Positions 33,188 to 47,126 of a stretch of 64,000 nucleotides of DNA are shown one piece after another. The notes beneath the pieces are model-generated. The model ran no database searches, was not told the origin of the DNA, and was given only the letters and a program-made list of their open reading frames with translations. The stretch's first letter is position 1, and every line of letters starts with the position of its first letter. The DNA comes from Anomalospiza imberbis (Eukaryota > Chordata > Aves > Passeriformes > Viduidae). Location: the NCBI RefSeq assembly GCF_031753505.1, contig NC_089700.1, forward strand, positions 8,658,557 through 8,722,556, in the 5' to 3' direction. A program made the position numbers and the translations under genes.

Positions 33188-36100
33188 GTAAGGACAGCCT
33201 GTAAAACAACAGAGTTAATAAAGCACAGAGCAACTCAGAGGGAGTAAATAACCATTCCAATTAAACCAGAAGGGGCCAAAGAATCAGTTGGTGTGAGCTC
33301 ACAATAGACTTCCCAGGGATGGAAAAAGATCCTGCAGTGGGTAATACCTGTGGTGATGGGAGGACAAGAATGCAGCTTGTTGAAGCAGATAAAATAGTGC
33401 AGCCAAGTATTTGCTACAAGTATTGCAATTATTTAGAGTTCCAAGAACAGCACAATAAAGGTAGGGAGACACTGGGCTGGGAAAACAGGGGTGGAGGTGC
33501 TGCTGCTCCATAATCCTGGTTGTTCTGGCTGCATTTAAAGCCTCCCTGGGCCAGAGATGATTTTCAGCCTCAGCTCATCCCTTTCAGGTGACATTTGCCT
33601 GCCTTCCCACTGGCACCCTCAGGGACCAGTGTGTGACCCATTCATCAGCCTGAGGACACATTTTTCCTGATGTGGAAATGCAGCAAAACTGCTCCAAGTC
33701 CCTTTTTGTTGCTCTCGTCATTTATTTTCTTCAGGGCTTGAATAGTGCACAGTGTGCAATTGATGCTGCACATCAGTCAGGTACTGCTGTGGATAATTTT
33801 TCCTTCAGGTCAGGAGTTTGCATCCTGGTCACGAGTTCCTGATAGTGTTTTAGATGAAATTAAACATTTTTTCCTCATGCTGCTTGCCACCGAATTTTTC
33901 CCTCTGTATTTTTCCTTCTTATCCTGTTTTGTCTGCCACTAAGTTGAAACGGGTCATGAGACTGCTGTTAAAAACCAGCAGATGCTATTTACCATGCACT
34001 GATGTCTTTAAACTCCTCTGCCAGGATATTTTCTGGAGATAAGTATACACTTTTCCCTCCTTCAAAAAAATGGATGAAGCTTTTCCATGAAAGTGGTTTG
34101 TCTGGAAATACTGAGTGCAATCTAGTAATTCTAACAGTAAACCCTGTGTTTTCCAAAAGCCTCCCCCTACTAGAAGGTTCTAAAGGGTTTTTCTGCTATT
34201 ATAAATAGTAAAATCTTTTATTTTTTAAAAGATGCAGCGGGGGGAAAAAAAGAATCTGCTTTGTTCTTTACTCTCCCATCAATCTTTGCTTTGCAAAGTA
34301 ATCCCTTAACTGTACAAAAATCAAATTGTGGTAAAAAAAAACAACTAAACCAGTTCAATACATGACTTCAGTATCTGTGTTTACTGAAACTCTCCCAGCA
34401 AATTATATGTGTGTGCAGTTGTGGGAGCAGCCAGAGATGGTTTCCAGAACGCAGAATGAGATTCTTGGGAAGAAAATTTTTGCTAGAGAGCATTTTGTCA
34501 GGCCAGGCCAAACTATAGCTGTATTGACTGCCTGGAGTAAACAAATGACCTTGTGGAATTAATGAAGGAAAATGGTGCTGTTATTTACCAGTACTTTTGA
34601 TTTTATTTTCTTGGCAGTTGAGTTTGGATTGAAGCGTGTTGTTTTGTGGATGGATGGCCAGGGAAAAAAAAAAATCTTTCAAACTCCACTTGTGGTTTGG
34701 TTTCTATAAACTCTTTTAACATGAGGCTTTGACAATCCGATTAAATTGTATTGTGCTCATAAAACTGACAGTTCAGTTTTTTCCATTTGCTAATGTGACT
34801 TCCTTTTTGCTTTTGGCTTCAATCATGTTTTCTCTGGATGTCTGTGGGAGACAGGCCTGCCTTTCCTATGACCTCTGTAAATCCCAATCTCCAGCACAGC
34901 TTATCACTCTTTGCCCTGTAATTTGTATTCATGAGCAGTGGTGATGTCTATTTCTAAATTGCTCATTAACAATTGTTATTACCTCCATCAGCTTTCTCCC
35001 ACTCTGCCTGAGTTTGAAGCCTCGCACAGGGGCTGTGACAAGTGTCCTGTGCCTTGGGGATGCTGCAAATGCTTGATGTCAAGTGACAGGAGCATTTTTT
35101 CAGTATAAAGGTCTCCTTGCATCCAGCTTTTTTGGAAGGTTTGGGGATGGATGCTGGATTTTGAAGAATAGCTGGGCTGCTCTTTGCCTACGAGGCAGAG
35201 CCAGCTGCTTTGACGTTTTTGCTGCGTGTGAGTTGTTCAGAGAGCTCATTGCTGCTGTTTCTCGAAAACAATGGTAATTTGGAGAAACAGATGAGCATCT
35301 TCTCTGGTGAGAATAGATCGTGGCTACAGCATCCAGCCTGAAGGATCTGGGAGGGGGAATATTCTCCTGGCTGGGCCACAAAAAAAAACCAAAAAACCAA
35401 AAAAGGGACCTAAGAGGATTAAACAGCCTAAAGGTTTAGTGCTCCATTCAGAGTTACACAGACAGAGTAAAACGCCATTTACTTTAAAGACTGTTGATGG
35501 ATTTTCTGTCCTGAGTGTCAGATCTGAGTGACCTGTCTCCTTGTGCTGGCTTTTGAGAGAGCTCATTAACCTGCAGCCGATGTGTCTGTGCTGTACTTTC
35601 CACTAGCACACTGGAGAAAAAGCCCCTTATTTTAAAGGAACACTGACTTCTCCTTCCTGGGTGTCCCTTTGTGTGCTGACCAGTGAGTCCCAGTTCCGTG
35701 CAGGGAGTGTCACAGCTGCCTCGTGGCCATGCCCTGCAGAAGGGGGTGGCTTTCCTTTGTCCCCAGAGCTGCCACAAGGCAGAGCCCAGGATTTGTTCAT
35801 ACTTAGGGCGGCGTTTAAAACCCACCCGCTTTTCTAACAGCAGCTCAGCTGCTGTAAACTCTCTTCCAGTCGGATTGCAGAGCGAAGGAGGGTTTTATCA
35901 GAGCTCGCCTTTCAGGCACAGGGAGTTTCTCCAGTGCAGCCCTTCCAAGCAGCCTCAGTTAGGGGAAGTGATGCACTGCTCAGTGCTGGGGCAGCACTTG
36001 GGTAATGACACAGTCCCACACACTTGGTGCAGTTTTGTGTCCCCGCACACACGAGCAGGGACTCTCTTTTGCCAGTTTTATAGTTGCTGGTTGGTAATTT

Positions 36101-38160
36101 TTCTCGGTTCTCTGTCATGCTGAAACACTTCAAGCTGAGGAGTGAAAAAGCAGCTTTTGGTGCCAGCTTCCCTCAGGGTACTCGGTGACAGTGCGTGGGC
36201 TTTGCTAAGAGGGGAAAGTACTGATATCTCTGCATATCTAATCCTTAATGGCCGTGAGTGTTTGGCTTCATTAAGTGACATTTCTTTAAGAACTAATGAT
36301 TTACACATCGGGGGTTTGCTTCTGTGCAGCCTCGCCCGCAGCCAAATTTCCACGTAAAAATATTTCCTAGTTGCCTATGTTACTATCAGCCACCGCTGTT
36401 TGTTTACTCTCCGAGCTGTGTCGTGCCTCGGGAAGAATACAGGCTCGGAGAAGGGTTAAATCCATAGAAAAGCCGAGGTGCAGCAGGACTGGTTTGGAAA
36501 TGACTGAGTGCCATCTGCACACTGGCTGTCAGTTGTTGCTGGGACCTGTTTTTGCCTCCACTGAACCTTTACTGGTTGTGGTTTGTCTGGCCATCACATG
36601 ACTTCTCTGAAAATTCCCCCTCCCCTCCATTTCCAGTAAACTGTTTGAACAGGAGTGACTCAGACTGAAACCAGCTTCCCTGTAACCACAGGGCTTGTTA
36701 AAGAATTTGTCAACGTGGACTCGAGAGGGTTTGTATTAAACTGAGCTGCACCCGCCTGCCTCGGCTGGGGCAGGACTTCCAGCGAGCCCCTTCGTGCTCG
36801 CCGAGGGCTGCAAGGGGTTAAAGCCAGCTCGCCTGACGGTGACAGGCACACACATCTTCCCAGCTTTCCCGAAAACCCTGCGCTGCTTTTCCACATCTTC
36901 GCGTGGGGCTGCTCAGTGCTGGAGCGGAGCGCAGTCCGTGCCACACCCGGGAGAAGCCAGCGCTGTGTTCTGACACGACACTGACTTCACTCCCCCGGAA
37001 TGATTAGGCACGACTAATGAGTGGAATCTCACTTCATTAGCAGCGTTTTAGATGGCTACATTCAAAACGGATCTCTCCCGTGATTAACTTTACAACGCCT
37101 ATCTGATAAGTTCCTGCTTGAAAAGGCTGCTGCTTTGTTTAATCAACAGCGTTTAAGGGTACTTGGTACAGGAAAAAAGAAGTTAAAGCAGACCACAAGC
37201 AGGTTTTTATAAAGCATTTATCATAAAAATGGAAGTGGAAGGGTCATGTACAATAACTGGGAAACCTTGATTTCTTTTTTATTCTTTTTTTTTTTTTTTT
37301 TTTTTTTTTTTGCTTTCCCATAAATCACGTGTGGAAACAGAACATCAAATTCCACTCATCCTTTCTCTTGCTCAGTCTTCCCTTTCCTCATCAGCTTCTT
37401 CCTCTCTTTATTAATTGTTATTTATTCACTGCACAAGGAGGTTGCTGCTGTGGGTGGTCACCAGGAGGCTGCTCCTCACACCCTGCATTCCTCAAGTTTT
37501 GATGCCAGTGTCTGTTAATAGCTCTAGGGAAGGTTTCGTCCCTCTTTTACGGTGGCCTGTAATTAAACAGAAATTCAGAACTGATCAAACCTTGAAGCTG
37601 CACTTTAAAAACTCCCCACAGGTGCTGGGGAGTGAGGTGGCAAAGTGACAGTGTGTTTTCACAGACAATATAACAAGCAGTGGGTACACTGAGTAACAGC
37701 TCAGTTTTGAGCTGTTCTGCAAAATTGTCTCGTTTAAAATAAGTTCTGGAATGAGTCAATGGCAGCTTTAAATAAGGGAACTTGAGCCCTTCCTGAGAAA
37801 AGAGATAGCAAAGAGTTAAAATAGGCAGAGGGAAGACAAAGAGAGCTGTGAGTAAGGAATGTGTAAAGCACCTCCTGGTTGGATTTCTTTGGGCACTGGC
37901 AGGAGAACGTGCCCACATTGTTCTATTCATTTGCACACCTGCTCACAGATAAGGAAAAAACAGCACAGGGCATCGCACTAATTACTAATGGTGACTGGAG
38001 ATGACTTTTTGGGTTCTATTTTGAAGGGCTCTTCGTGTCTGTTCCCTAAAGAATGATTGTAATGTTCAGCGTGGAAGTTCATAAATCCGAAATCACCCAG
38101 GCAGTGAGGAAACCTGGGTTACTTTGCAACATTTTCACTCAGTATTAGGTCAGGAGGATT

Positions 38161-38208
38161 TTCTCACTTTACTGCAGAAACAAATTTCTCACTTTACTGC
38201 AGAAATTA
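38161..38208 (+). repeat. Two-copy tandem duplication, 24 bp
   Basis: ttctcactttactgcagaaa occurs at 38161 and again at 38185, separated by caaa. A minor local duplication. Confidence 0.85.
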
Positions 38209-39074
38209 GAAATAATGTCACCAAGTGTGCTGGAAATGCTGGCAGCTGCATTTGCACAGGAGTTGTGGAAAAGCAGGTGGTTGAATTCTGTCACTGGATT
38301 TTCATGCCCTGTTCTATGTGTGTTGGGAATGCTCAACACAGGTTTCTAAGGGGAAAATTTGTTCCTAAATACTTGATATTTCGCTCCTCATTATTCTGAG
38401 AAAGACCAATAAATGACCAAAAGCTGGGTCAGAAAAACTGCTTTAAATATTTTTATAAGGACAACTTTCAATAACTGATAGAAATTCATTCTAGTATCAT
38501 AATCAAAAGAATGGCTGCTTTATTTCCCCCCTGCTCCAGACACTGTTTAAATATCTGTGTTGTACAAGAGTCTGGTATGCAGACCTCTTCTCTGAGCTGT
38601 CTGGGAACCTCTGTCCCTTCCAGGGAGAACAGGGGAGAGGTTGCACATCTGGGCTGAGAGGGAAGACTCGTGTGTGCTAAAGGCTTTGTCAGCTGTGTCA
38701 GAAGTTCCTCACTTCCATTCTGTTTTAATCCTTAACTTATGTCTGAGTCCTGTGTGGAGAAACAGTATTTTTTTCAGTGCTGATGGCTTCGAGTTCTCAG
38801 GTTTATCTGAGATGGAAAATGCCAATTTTCGTGACTGGTTATCAAAAATTCCTTCCTTACAATGTCTGGATCTTAAACTACCTCAAAATAGGGCTTGATA
38901 CTTTAGAATGGATTTTTTAAAATTAACAATAGTCTGGAATTGGCAGAGCTGTGGCCACAATAACTGATTGCAGTGGTAGCTTTGAGATAAGTGAGCAGCT
39001 GCAGTGGGGTTTTTGGGAGTGCTGGGATGTTCCTTTACTCCACTCATCTCCTGCCTGTGGCTGTAGTATCTTGT

Positions 39075-39130
39075 CATGGAATCACAGAAAAATTCACCTC
39101 CAGAGGGACCTGAGGCATTTTCTAGTCCAA

Positions 39131-39161
<31 letters not shown>

Positions 39162-39270
39162 CCCTAGTTCAGCTCAGGTTCCTCGGGGCATTGTCTGGGC
39201 TGGTCCTGGAGCCCTCCAGGGCTGGAGGCTGCACAAGCTCCCTGGGAAATCTCCTCCAGTGCTGCTGACA
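39075..39270 (-). mobile_element. CR1 LINE fragment, minus orientation, with internal T-rich run
   Basis: The plus strand begins 'catggaatcacagaaaaatt', continues with 'ccagagggacctgaggcatt' and 'ctagtccaacc', and further on has 'ggctgcacaagctccctggg'. This is the reverse complement of a CR1 3' end. A ~30-base T-rich run at about 39131-39162 interrupts it where the CR1 consensus has a C-rich segment. Confidence 0.75.
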
Positions 39271-42200
39271 TTGCCACTGACAGCTCCCCTCCCTGAAAAT
39301 GGGCTGCAGGATCTGCTCTGCCAGGTCTCCTGCCAGATGTGAATAGAAAGTGGTTGTTCAGCAAGGAAAGAAATCAGTTAATTTCGTGTTTCTGTGCAGG
39401 ACTGGAAAGCTGCAGAGTGTCAAAGTGGACACGCTGCTGCTCTGAGGAGCAGAGGTGGCAGGGGATGTGGTTAAAGGGGCTACAGCACTGCAGGACAGAT
39501 CTGATAAGGCTGAAAGGACATGCTCCTTCCTCTTCCTTTAGGCTGTTTCCTTTAATTGTGTGTCATTCTTTACAAAATTTCTTTATTCTTACAGCCTGTG
39601 AAGGGAAAGGACTTTTTATGTAGAAGTCTGAGGGTTTCAGTTCTAGCTGTGAAAAAAGCTGGCTTTAAATTTGAGTTATAGAGCTCACTGAGCCCTATAA
39701 TCTGTGTTCCTTTTGGTATTTCCCATCTGAACCCGAGCGTGGATTGTAACAGGCTGAAATCCTGAAATGAAAGCTGCTGAGATGGCCTTTTTGTAAAAAA
39801 CCATTTTTGCTGGTTCTTCCCTTGAGAAGGGGGAGGGAAAAAGGAGGGAAATAAAAAGTTCCTACCATGATCCAGATGATTAATGAAATGAAGAAAATAC
39901 CTGGAAGTTCCTGGTGGAACTAATGGACTGATCCAGAGCTGGTTGACTTCATTCCTGCTCCTGTTAATGGGGAGATCTTATTTACCATAAAATGGACCCA
40001 TTATTGGGAAGTTTCGCCCTTTTACTTTTAATAAAATTAAATAACCAGCAAAGCCAAGCCTGCTGTTGGAATGGACACTTCACTCTGTTGTCTCTGCTCC
40101 CACAGGGCTTGCAAAAAATTCATGTCCTCACACAACTCTGTGACTTCTTTTGTCTGTCTTTTTTAACATCTAACAGCACTTCTAAAATCTGAGTAGAGGA
40201 GAATGGGTTTAATTGTATTTTCTACAGAAAACTTCAGGTTTTCTGTCCCAAGAACTAATTGTAGTTACTCATGTCTGAGTTTACAAAGTCCCAAAGATGA
40301 GCATTCTCCTGATTATCTCTGGATTGCAGCATCACCCCTTAACCTTAACATGCAGCCAGCCTCAAGAATTTGAAGACAAAACAGATGTGGAAATAACTAT
40401 CAAAAACTTCACAATCTGTGTCCTGCATTCTCATCCTCAGAATGGAAGAGTCCACCTGTAGGTAGAATTTCTTGTTGACTTGGGATTAGTCTGTAATATC
40501 TGCTGTGTGTTCATCCTTACCTACAGATATTCTGAATATTGAACTCTTAGCAGTTTCAAGCCCTCAGATCTCCAGCAGAGTCTGTTTAATGAGGCTTTGT
40601 GGGTGCTGCTCTCTTCTTTCCACAGTTCTTTGGAGAAGCCAAGGCTGTTTTATTGCTGCTTGGTTGCCTTCATCTTGTACTTTTTAAAACTGTTGTCATG
40701 TTCAACATCTATGTCCTTTTCTCTTGCAACTTTTCCATGATTACCCAACTCCTTTTCCAGAATTTAATGTCTCAGAAAACCCAGACTTCTCATGAAGTGA
40801 AACTTACTTAGAATGTGGAATATCTGCCCTATGCCTGTTGTGTGTAAATCCCTTTCTTTCATCAGATTTAGTGCTTGCTTATTTCTGCCACCATCCCACC
40901 ACTGCTTTCAGTAATCCTTGAAAGCTTTTTCCAGCTTCCTCTTTTGGGAGTCTGATTTCCCAGACAGGACCTTTCTCTCCCAGATTTTTGGGCGATAAGG
41001 AAGTTTAAACCTTACCCCTCACACCCCCTGCTCTCCAGGCATCAAATTAAAATATCCCCTTTTAGTTTACCCCTTTGCATTTAACTGGAAGTATTTTGGA
41101 GAAAGCTGGAACAAAGATCCATGAGCTGCTATCACAATATTCCTGTTTGCAATTTATTCATACTTTTGACATTTGGGGGGGGTTGAGCAGTGGTTTTTGG
41201 CCAGTGAGTGCTGAACCATTTGCAGGGATGTGTTGTGACCTCCCAGCCTTGGGTACCTCTCTGACTCCTTTGCAGCTGCTCCCCTGCAGTCAGTGCTTTA
41301 TTCCAAGGAGTTAATAATTCCTCCCAGTCTGAAATCCTGGAATCCATTGCCTGACCACAAATGGTCATTCTCCCATAAGTTGTGTTTGATTCCATTGTGT
41401 TGTAACAGAAAGCCAGAAGAAACAGAATACTGTGCAGCTCATTTTTAACATAACTGGGATTTTTACATAAAGAGGGGCACTGTCTTTGTAGGCAGCTCTT
41501 TAAATGTTAAGGGCTCTATAATTTTGGTGATCTAAGTGGTAGCTTCATACCCAGTCTTCAATCTTTGGGGGGAAAAATGTTCTCTACTTCAGATGATTCT
41601 CTGGATAATTAAACTTTTTTATTATAGCAGTAATAGAAATAATACTCAAATCTTGAGGGACTGTCCACACAAAAGAGACTCATTTGGCCGGGGGAATCTG
41701 CAGGAGGATGAGCTTCCCTCTCTGCAGCTGCTCCAGAGTTCTCCTGGAGAATCACTGAGGTGTAACCCATTCAGATCTCTCTCTATGCCCTTTCATTTTT
41801 TTTCACTCATGCTCCTGTTTTCCTGTCACAAATCCTGTGTAGCCCCTTCCAGACCATCTAGAAAATGTTTGAACTTCTGCAGGCTAGCACTGGCGAGGTG
41901 AGGAATATCCTTGGCATGAAAGCATCCCTGACTTGCCCTGCTCCCAGCCCTGTGTGACCTGAGGATCAGGCGATGTGCACCATGAGCTTGGGATGGAATT
42001 GTGTGGCATTCACATGCCGAGAACAGAGAGAGACTCAGCTTGCTCAGGATTTCTCCTGTGAGAGAAGCACAGAAAAGAGAATCAAAACAGTTCTCATCTC
42101 ATTCACTACTCCTGTGTTTATGCCCGTGTAGAATGTGTTCTAAAAATTGTTTACCCAAAGTAATTACTTAATTAAATTCTAATAATAATTATTTAAAGTC

Positions 42201-42284
42201 ATTAACCAGTCAAATCCACGTGTATATCAGGACTCTGAAGAGAGAGTCACTAGTTTTCTAGTTAAATAGTTGATAATAGTTCTT

Positions 42285-42385
42285 ATTAATATCATATAGT
42301 ATAATAAAATATATAATAATTATATTAATATAATAAAATCATACTATAATATAGTATAATAAAATAATTAACTTTCTAAAATAAT
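42285..42385. repeat. AT-only low-complexity tract
   Basis: About 100 bases almost wholly of A and T with recurring 'atagtataataaaat' (two copies about 57 bases apart). It can form several hairpins. It looks like slippage-prone low-complexity sequence. Confidence 0.8.
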
Positions 42386-43613
42386 TAAAATCCTACACAT
42401 CATTATTCCCAAATCAAAAATCCCAACACCAGTAGAATTTACTCCATCTTTGTCTTAAATCTGCCAATTTTACCAATGTATTTGTAAAGTGCTTGAGGTA
42501 TTTACAGCAGAAAAGAAAAGGGAGAGAAGTTTTCCCAGGTCTCAAATCCCTGGGATCTAGATCTGGATGGTTTTTTTCAGAGATTGAGCTGGGATGTGAT
42601 GGGAGCCACTGGTTTCTCAGTGCTGCTCAAACCTGATTGCAGCTGTTTGAAAACGAACTGTCACATTGCACAGCCTGTGCAGGCTGCAGAGAACCGAGCT
42701 GGGGAGGTGTTACAGGTTTTTTCTGTGGGATTCAGTCCAACTCTGATTATTCAGGGCTCCTTGGATACCTCCAGCTACTCCTGTGGATCAGTCAACCAGC
42801 TCTGCACTTGCAGAGTAAGGAAAAGGAGTCTCCACAATTTCCACGGGAACAATTAATTGTGACTGTTCTGTTACGGAGGGAACAGAGGGAAAAAATATTT
42901 ATTAAAATGATTTGTTCCTTGAGCTTGTTAGTTAAACCTGGTGAGGTGCTTGTTCTTCCCTCACACTGAGGAGCTCGCCAACTTCACAGTCAGAGGAGAG
43001 AGAAGAGAGAGATTAAATTATGAATGGAAACCAAATAAAACAGAGGGATGGGGCAAAACTTTGTAACAGAGACAAGGTTGTCCATTCTCGTTTTCAGGAA
43101 GGATTTGCCAGGGATAAAAAGTCCCTATTTGCACAGGGAGGAATACTGAGGCAGAACATCTAAGTTCTCCTTACCATCCCTTTAGGTTTGGAAATCTGGG
43201 AGTGTTTTTTGTCCCGTGGAGCCAGTGGGGTCAACCGAACGATGAAAAATTCCCTTTTGCTGAGGCTGAGCAGACCCAGGACAATTCCCCCACCCCGAGC
43301 TGCCAGCTGGGCCGGGGGAATCATCCCTGACCTTTCCATGCTCTGTTCCAGCCCAGATCTTGGCATGTGATGATTAACCCAATGAAGTCATGTTTAATCA
43401 TTTCACCTTCCTCTGCCTGCACTGTGGCACTCACAGGAAATCTATTCCCAAACCCCAAAAAATAAATCATCTTTGAAAGGGACACAGTGAGCTAAAGCAT
43501 CCTGAAATGTTATAAAGAATGAATCACAATTAGCTGAGAGGCCAGTCCAGTCTAGAAACTTTAATTTGGGGGGAAAATGGTTTGCCTGTAAGTAGCTGAA
43601 CTTTTCTCTCTTT

Positions 43614-43675
43614 TCATATATATATATATATAATTCTCATATATATTTATATTTATCTATACAAAATAATATTAT
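43614..43675. repeat. (TA)n microsatellite and flanking AT tract
   Basis: An alternating (AT)n stretch begins at about 43616 and degenerates into 'catatatatttatatttatc'. Simple repeat. Confidence 0.85.
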
Positions 43676-46049
43676 TTTTTAAAGCAGTAATTGATGAAAG
43701 TTATTTTATTTCAAATGCTTAAAAAAACAGAGAAAAGATTGCTCCCTGTGCAGACTTGAGAAAAGGAAAAAAAACTTCTGTTGTGAAATTGGTAAAAGTT
43801 GTAAAGCTGGGGATTGTATTCTCAGAGAAATGAAACTTTTAAGGCTTTTTTATTGTTGCAGATGTCGCAAAGATTTGTCACACAAAATTTCAGGAAGGAA
43901 TCAAAGAGAAATAGTTCTGAACTTGTTTTCACAGAGTAAATGCTGAGGCTGGAATTCATAGTTTTGTTGCAACCCTGGTAGGTTTATTACCCTGAAAATT
44001 ATTCATAGCTTTGATTACATTAGATCATAGAAAATAGGTACCCACAAAAATCTTTAATTTGTCTTTTGGCTTATTTAGAAAATTTGGGGAAAAAAAACCA
44101 AAAACAATGACAAGTTCTTGAGTGAAATTTTTGGAATTTAAAATTTTGCTTTCCATGAAGTACTTTGTGATAGACAATGTAAAGCCAGAACTTAACAAAG
44201 AAACAAGCTGAGTAATAACTTTAAAAAATAAAGTTATGAATTAACAAGGTGAGAAAATTTGCTCCAACATTGGTTTTGGTTTGGGTTTTGTTTTTTTGTT
44301 TTTTTTTGAGACAAACTTGTTAAACATTTTTAAAGACTTTCATTATTAGCTTTTTAATGTTTTATATGTTTTTAGCTGGAGGGGAAATATTAGTTTCAAG
44401 GCAGCCTTGAATTTTGTAGTTGGGAAATGTGGGTGAGGGGAGCTGGTTCTTTTTAAGAAATTTGGTTAAAAATGGTGCACTGTGCTTTAAGTTAATACAG
44501 TCAATTTATATCTAATTATAATAATATATTTTATTAAAGCAGCTGTGCTGCAAGTATTAGTTTACAGGTCATTTGCTAGAGAGTTTATTTCCAGTTCCAG
44601 CTTGTGAAAATGAATACAACAGTGCATTAGCAACACAGTAAAAAATAATGGGGGAATAAATTAAAATCAGAATAGAAACAACTTCCATGCAAATAAATCA
44701 TGGAGCCACTTAAATAATTGTCTTGGAGTGTTTTATTTTCAAGATACTTTGCCATCAGATTTATGGAACTGCGAGGAAAAAAATATTTATTGGCTTATAA
44801 AAGTGAAAATATTGCTCCAACCCCGTGAGCTTTGGGAAATGGGGGAGAAAATAGGAGCTGAAAATGGGCACAGTGAGCTCTGCTCCAGAAATCCCTGAGG
44901 AAGGAACAATTTCAGGACACCTTTGCCAAGGACAAAATCTGCTTTAGCACTTTATTGGTGTTTAAATTAATTTGTAAAGAATCCTAAAGACTGCTCTCCA
45001 CTCCTGTGTTTGCCTGGGGAATTGGAGAGGTGTTGTTTTCCTTGGGGAAAATCCTAGAAATAAATAAAATAAAAGGGGGTTGTTATAAAATCTAAATAAA
45101 AGGGTATTTTATTCCCTGCATCCCAAATCCTGAGGGTCCCACTGGAGCTGGGATCCCCTTTTTGGGCTCTGTTTCCTTGGAAATAACCACGAGGGAATTT
45201 GGGGTTGCAGCAGGAACTGCCCTGGATGTCGCAAGATTTTTGGGCTTGGTCGTCAGGAAATTGTTGTGTTTTGTTGTTTAGAACAATTTATGTCAAAATT
45301 GTCTCTTTTAATGAAAAAAAAAAAAACCAAAAAATTAGTTTTATTTTCCAGATTGTTTCCTATCAAAATAAGCTCAAGGGTTTGGTGTCAGCCTCACTGG
45401 GAGCAGGTTTAATCCCTCGTGTTCTGTGGGGATCCTGCAGTGGGAAAATATCAGGGAAAATTTGCATTAAAAGAGTGAATTTTGATCTCTTCCATTTTGT
45501 AATCATGAGCCCAAGGTGTAACTCCTGGTCAAAGTGTGGAAATTCACCTTTATAGGATATTCTAGAGGGTTTTTATATTCCCCTGTGGTTAAAAACGTCC
45601 CACTGAAAGATTTAGGAAATCTCATTTCTTTGGCATTTTTCTTACAGTTTTGAGTTATTTTTCCAGGCATTAAATAGAATAAATATAATTATTCAGACTT
45701 TAGTAATAATTGTTTTTTGGTTTTTTTTTTTTTAATTTTGTTTGTATTTTTTTTTAAATTTTCAAATAGGGAATTTAACTGTTTGAAAGCACAGTAATGG
45801 AGAAAAGTTACTACTTGAAAAAGGGGTGTAAAAAGAAGCAAATGGTCTCATCACAGATCTGTTATTTTTTTAATCTGCCACAGAATATTTTGTCAATTCT
45901 ACAGCTCAAAATCTAAATAATATGTAAGAACATTGTAAAATAATTGTACTTTTCCTTCTTTGGTGTGTAGTGTTTAAGGTTTTGATGGAACTGTAACAAA
46001 ATTAAAATTGCATAAATGTAATTTTTCTGGATTACCCTGCAGTTGCCTT

Positions 46050-46119
46050 AATAATTAATGATATTCTAAATTCTACAATTCAATAGCAAAGGGTGGAATT
46101 TAGAATATCATTAATTATT
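46050..46119. other. Perfect 24-bp inverted repeat (hairpin) with 22-base loop
   Basis: The left arm 46050-46073 (aataattaatgatattctaa plus attc) is the exact reverse complement of the right arm 46096-46119. Pairing extends inward by about three more pairs if G-T is allowed. The total length (~70 bases) is similar to a microRNA precursor or the tip of a small palindromic transposon remnant. Expression is unknown. Confidence 0.85.
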
Positions 46120-47045
46120 GATTAAAGTCATTTCCTTGAGTAATTTATTGCATTGCTCCTGGAAAATCAGATTTTTTTTGCTTATTTGTAGGTTTCTAAA
46201 AAGGAATGGGTAATTATTTTTTAATGTTTGCTATTCCCAAGGATTCCCAGCTTTCTGGAACTGTTGTGGCCAAGCCTGAGCAGGGAGCCCTGACCTTTCT
46301 TTTATTTTTCTGGACAGTTTAGCTTCAAAAGAATTTTATCTCCGGTAAATTCCCTTCTCACATGCAAAGAAACTGCTTGTGAGAATCTTTATTTTTATTT
46401 TTTAAGGGGTTTCCTGGGTGTTTGGCAAATTTTGAGCCTCAGGAGTAAGGACTGATCACAAAATAAAAGGAGGCAGCTTTGTACAGAACAGCTCCAGTCA
46501 CAGGGGCTGCACCTTCCCTGCTTTTAAAGAAATTTAGGCTCAACTTGCAGGATTTTAATGAATTTTACAAGTCTGTTGTAGGCAGTGCCTGGAATTGGCT
46601 ATTTTGATTGAGATCCTGGGTTTGGGAGAACAGACCTGAGGATGTAATGGGATTATTGTGCTCTTTCTGTTCTCAGAAAGTTCCTTTTTGCCACTGGAAA
46701 TGGCATTGGAGGAATCAATTCCCTCTGCTTGTTAAGGGAAAAAGGTATAAGCAGCACTGGCATTCCAAAGATATGAGGAAATAAATAGTGGAAAACCTGC
46801 TTCCATAGCAGTGGGTGCTTAGTGCCACTCACAGGGTTTGGAAAAGACAAAAAACCCCAAAACTCAGTGCATGTGGTGCTCAGATTTCCACCACGATTGT
46901 CTCTCTAAACTCAGGCTTTCAAACTGGCCTTCCTGGTTTAAAATTTCTCCCAGTTCCCAGTTAGGAAATCCTGGAAATCACACACCTCCTGAGCTCTGTT
47001 CAGGTGGGGTTTTCCTCATTAATAATTTTGTTTTCCTGTTTGCAG

Positions 47046-47126
47046 GACTTTGCTTCCCGGGCTAAACTGGCTGTGCAGAACCTGGTGCAGAAGGTTGGCT
47101 TCTTTGGGATCCTGGCCTGTGCCTCG
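47046..47126 (+). CDS. VMP1: VMP1 exon 8, residues 239-265
   Basis: It encodes 27 codons: DFASRAKLAVQNLVQKVGFF followed by GILACAS. It matches human VMP1 with a single visible change (N for K in AVQKLVQ). The amphipathic AKLAVQNLVQKVGFFGILACAS segment leads into a membrane helix and belongs to the VTT core. The acceptor is TTTGCAG and the donor GTGAGT at 47127. Phase 0 on both sides. Confidence 0.98.

Larger units (their letters stand above)
33188..47045 (+). other. VMP1: VMP1 intron 7
   Basis: This is the longest intron (13.9 kb), GTAAGG to GTTTGCAG. It contains a CpG-moderate, motif-rich block at 35.65-37.18 kb, poly-T runs (for example about 37287-37311), a CR1 fragment at 39.08 kb, and very AT-rich stretches at 42.28-42.38 and 43.61-43.68 kb. 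A perfect-stem hairpin lies at 46.05 kb. No coding sequence is recognised. Confidence 0.8.
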
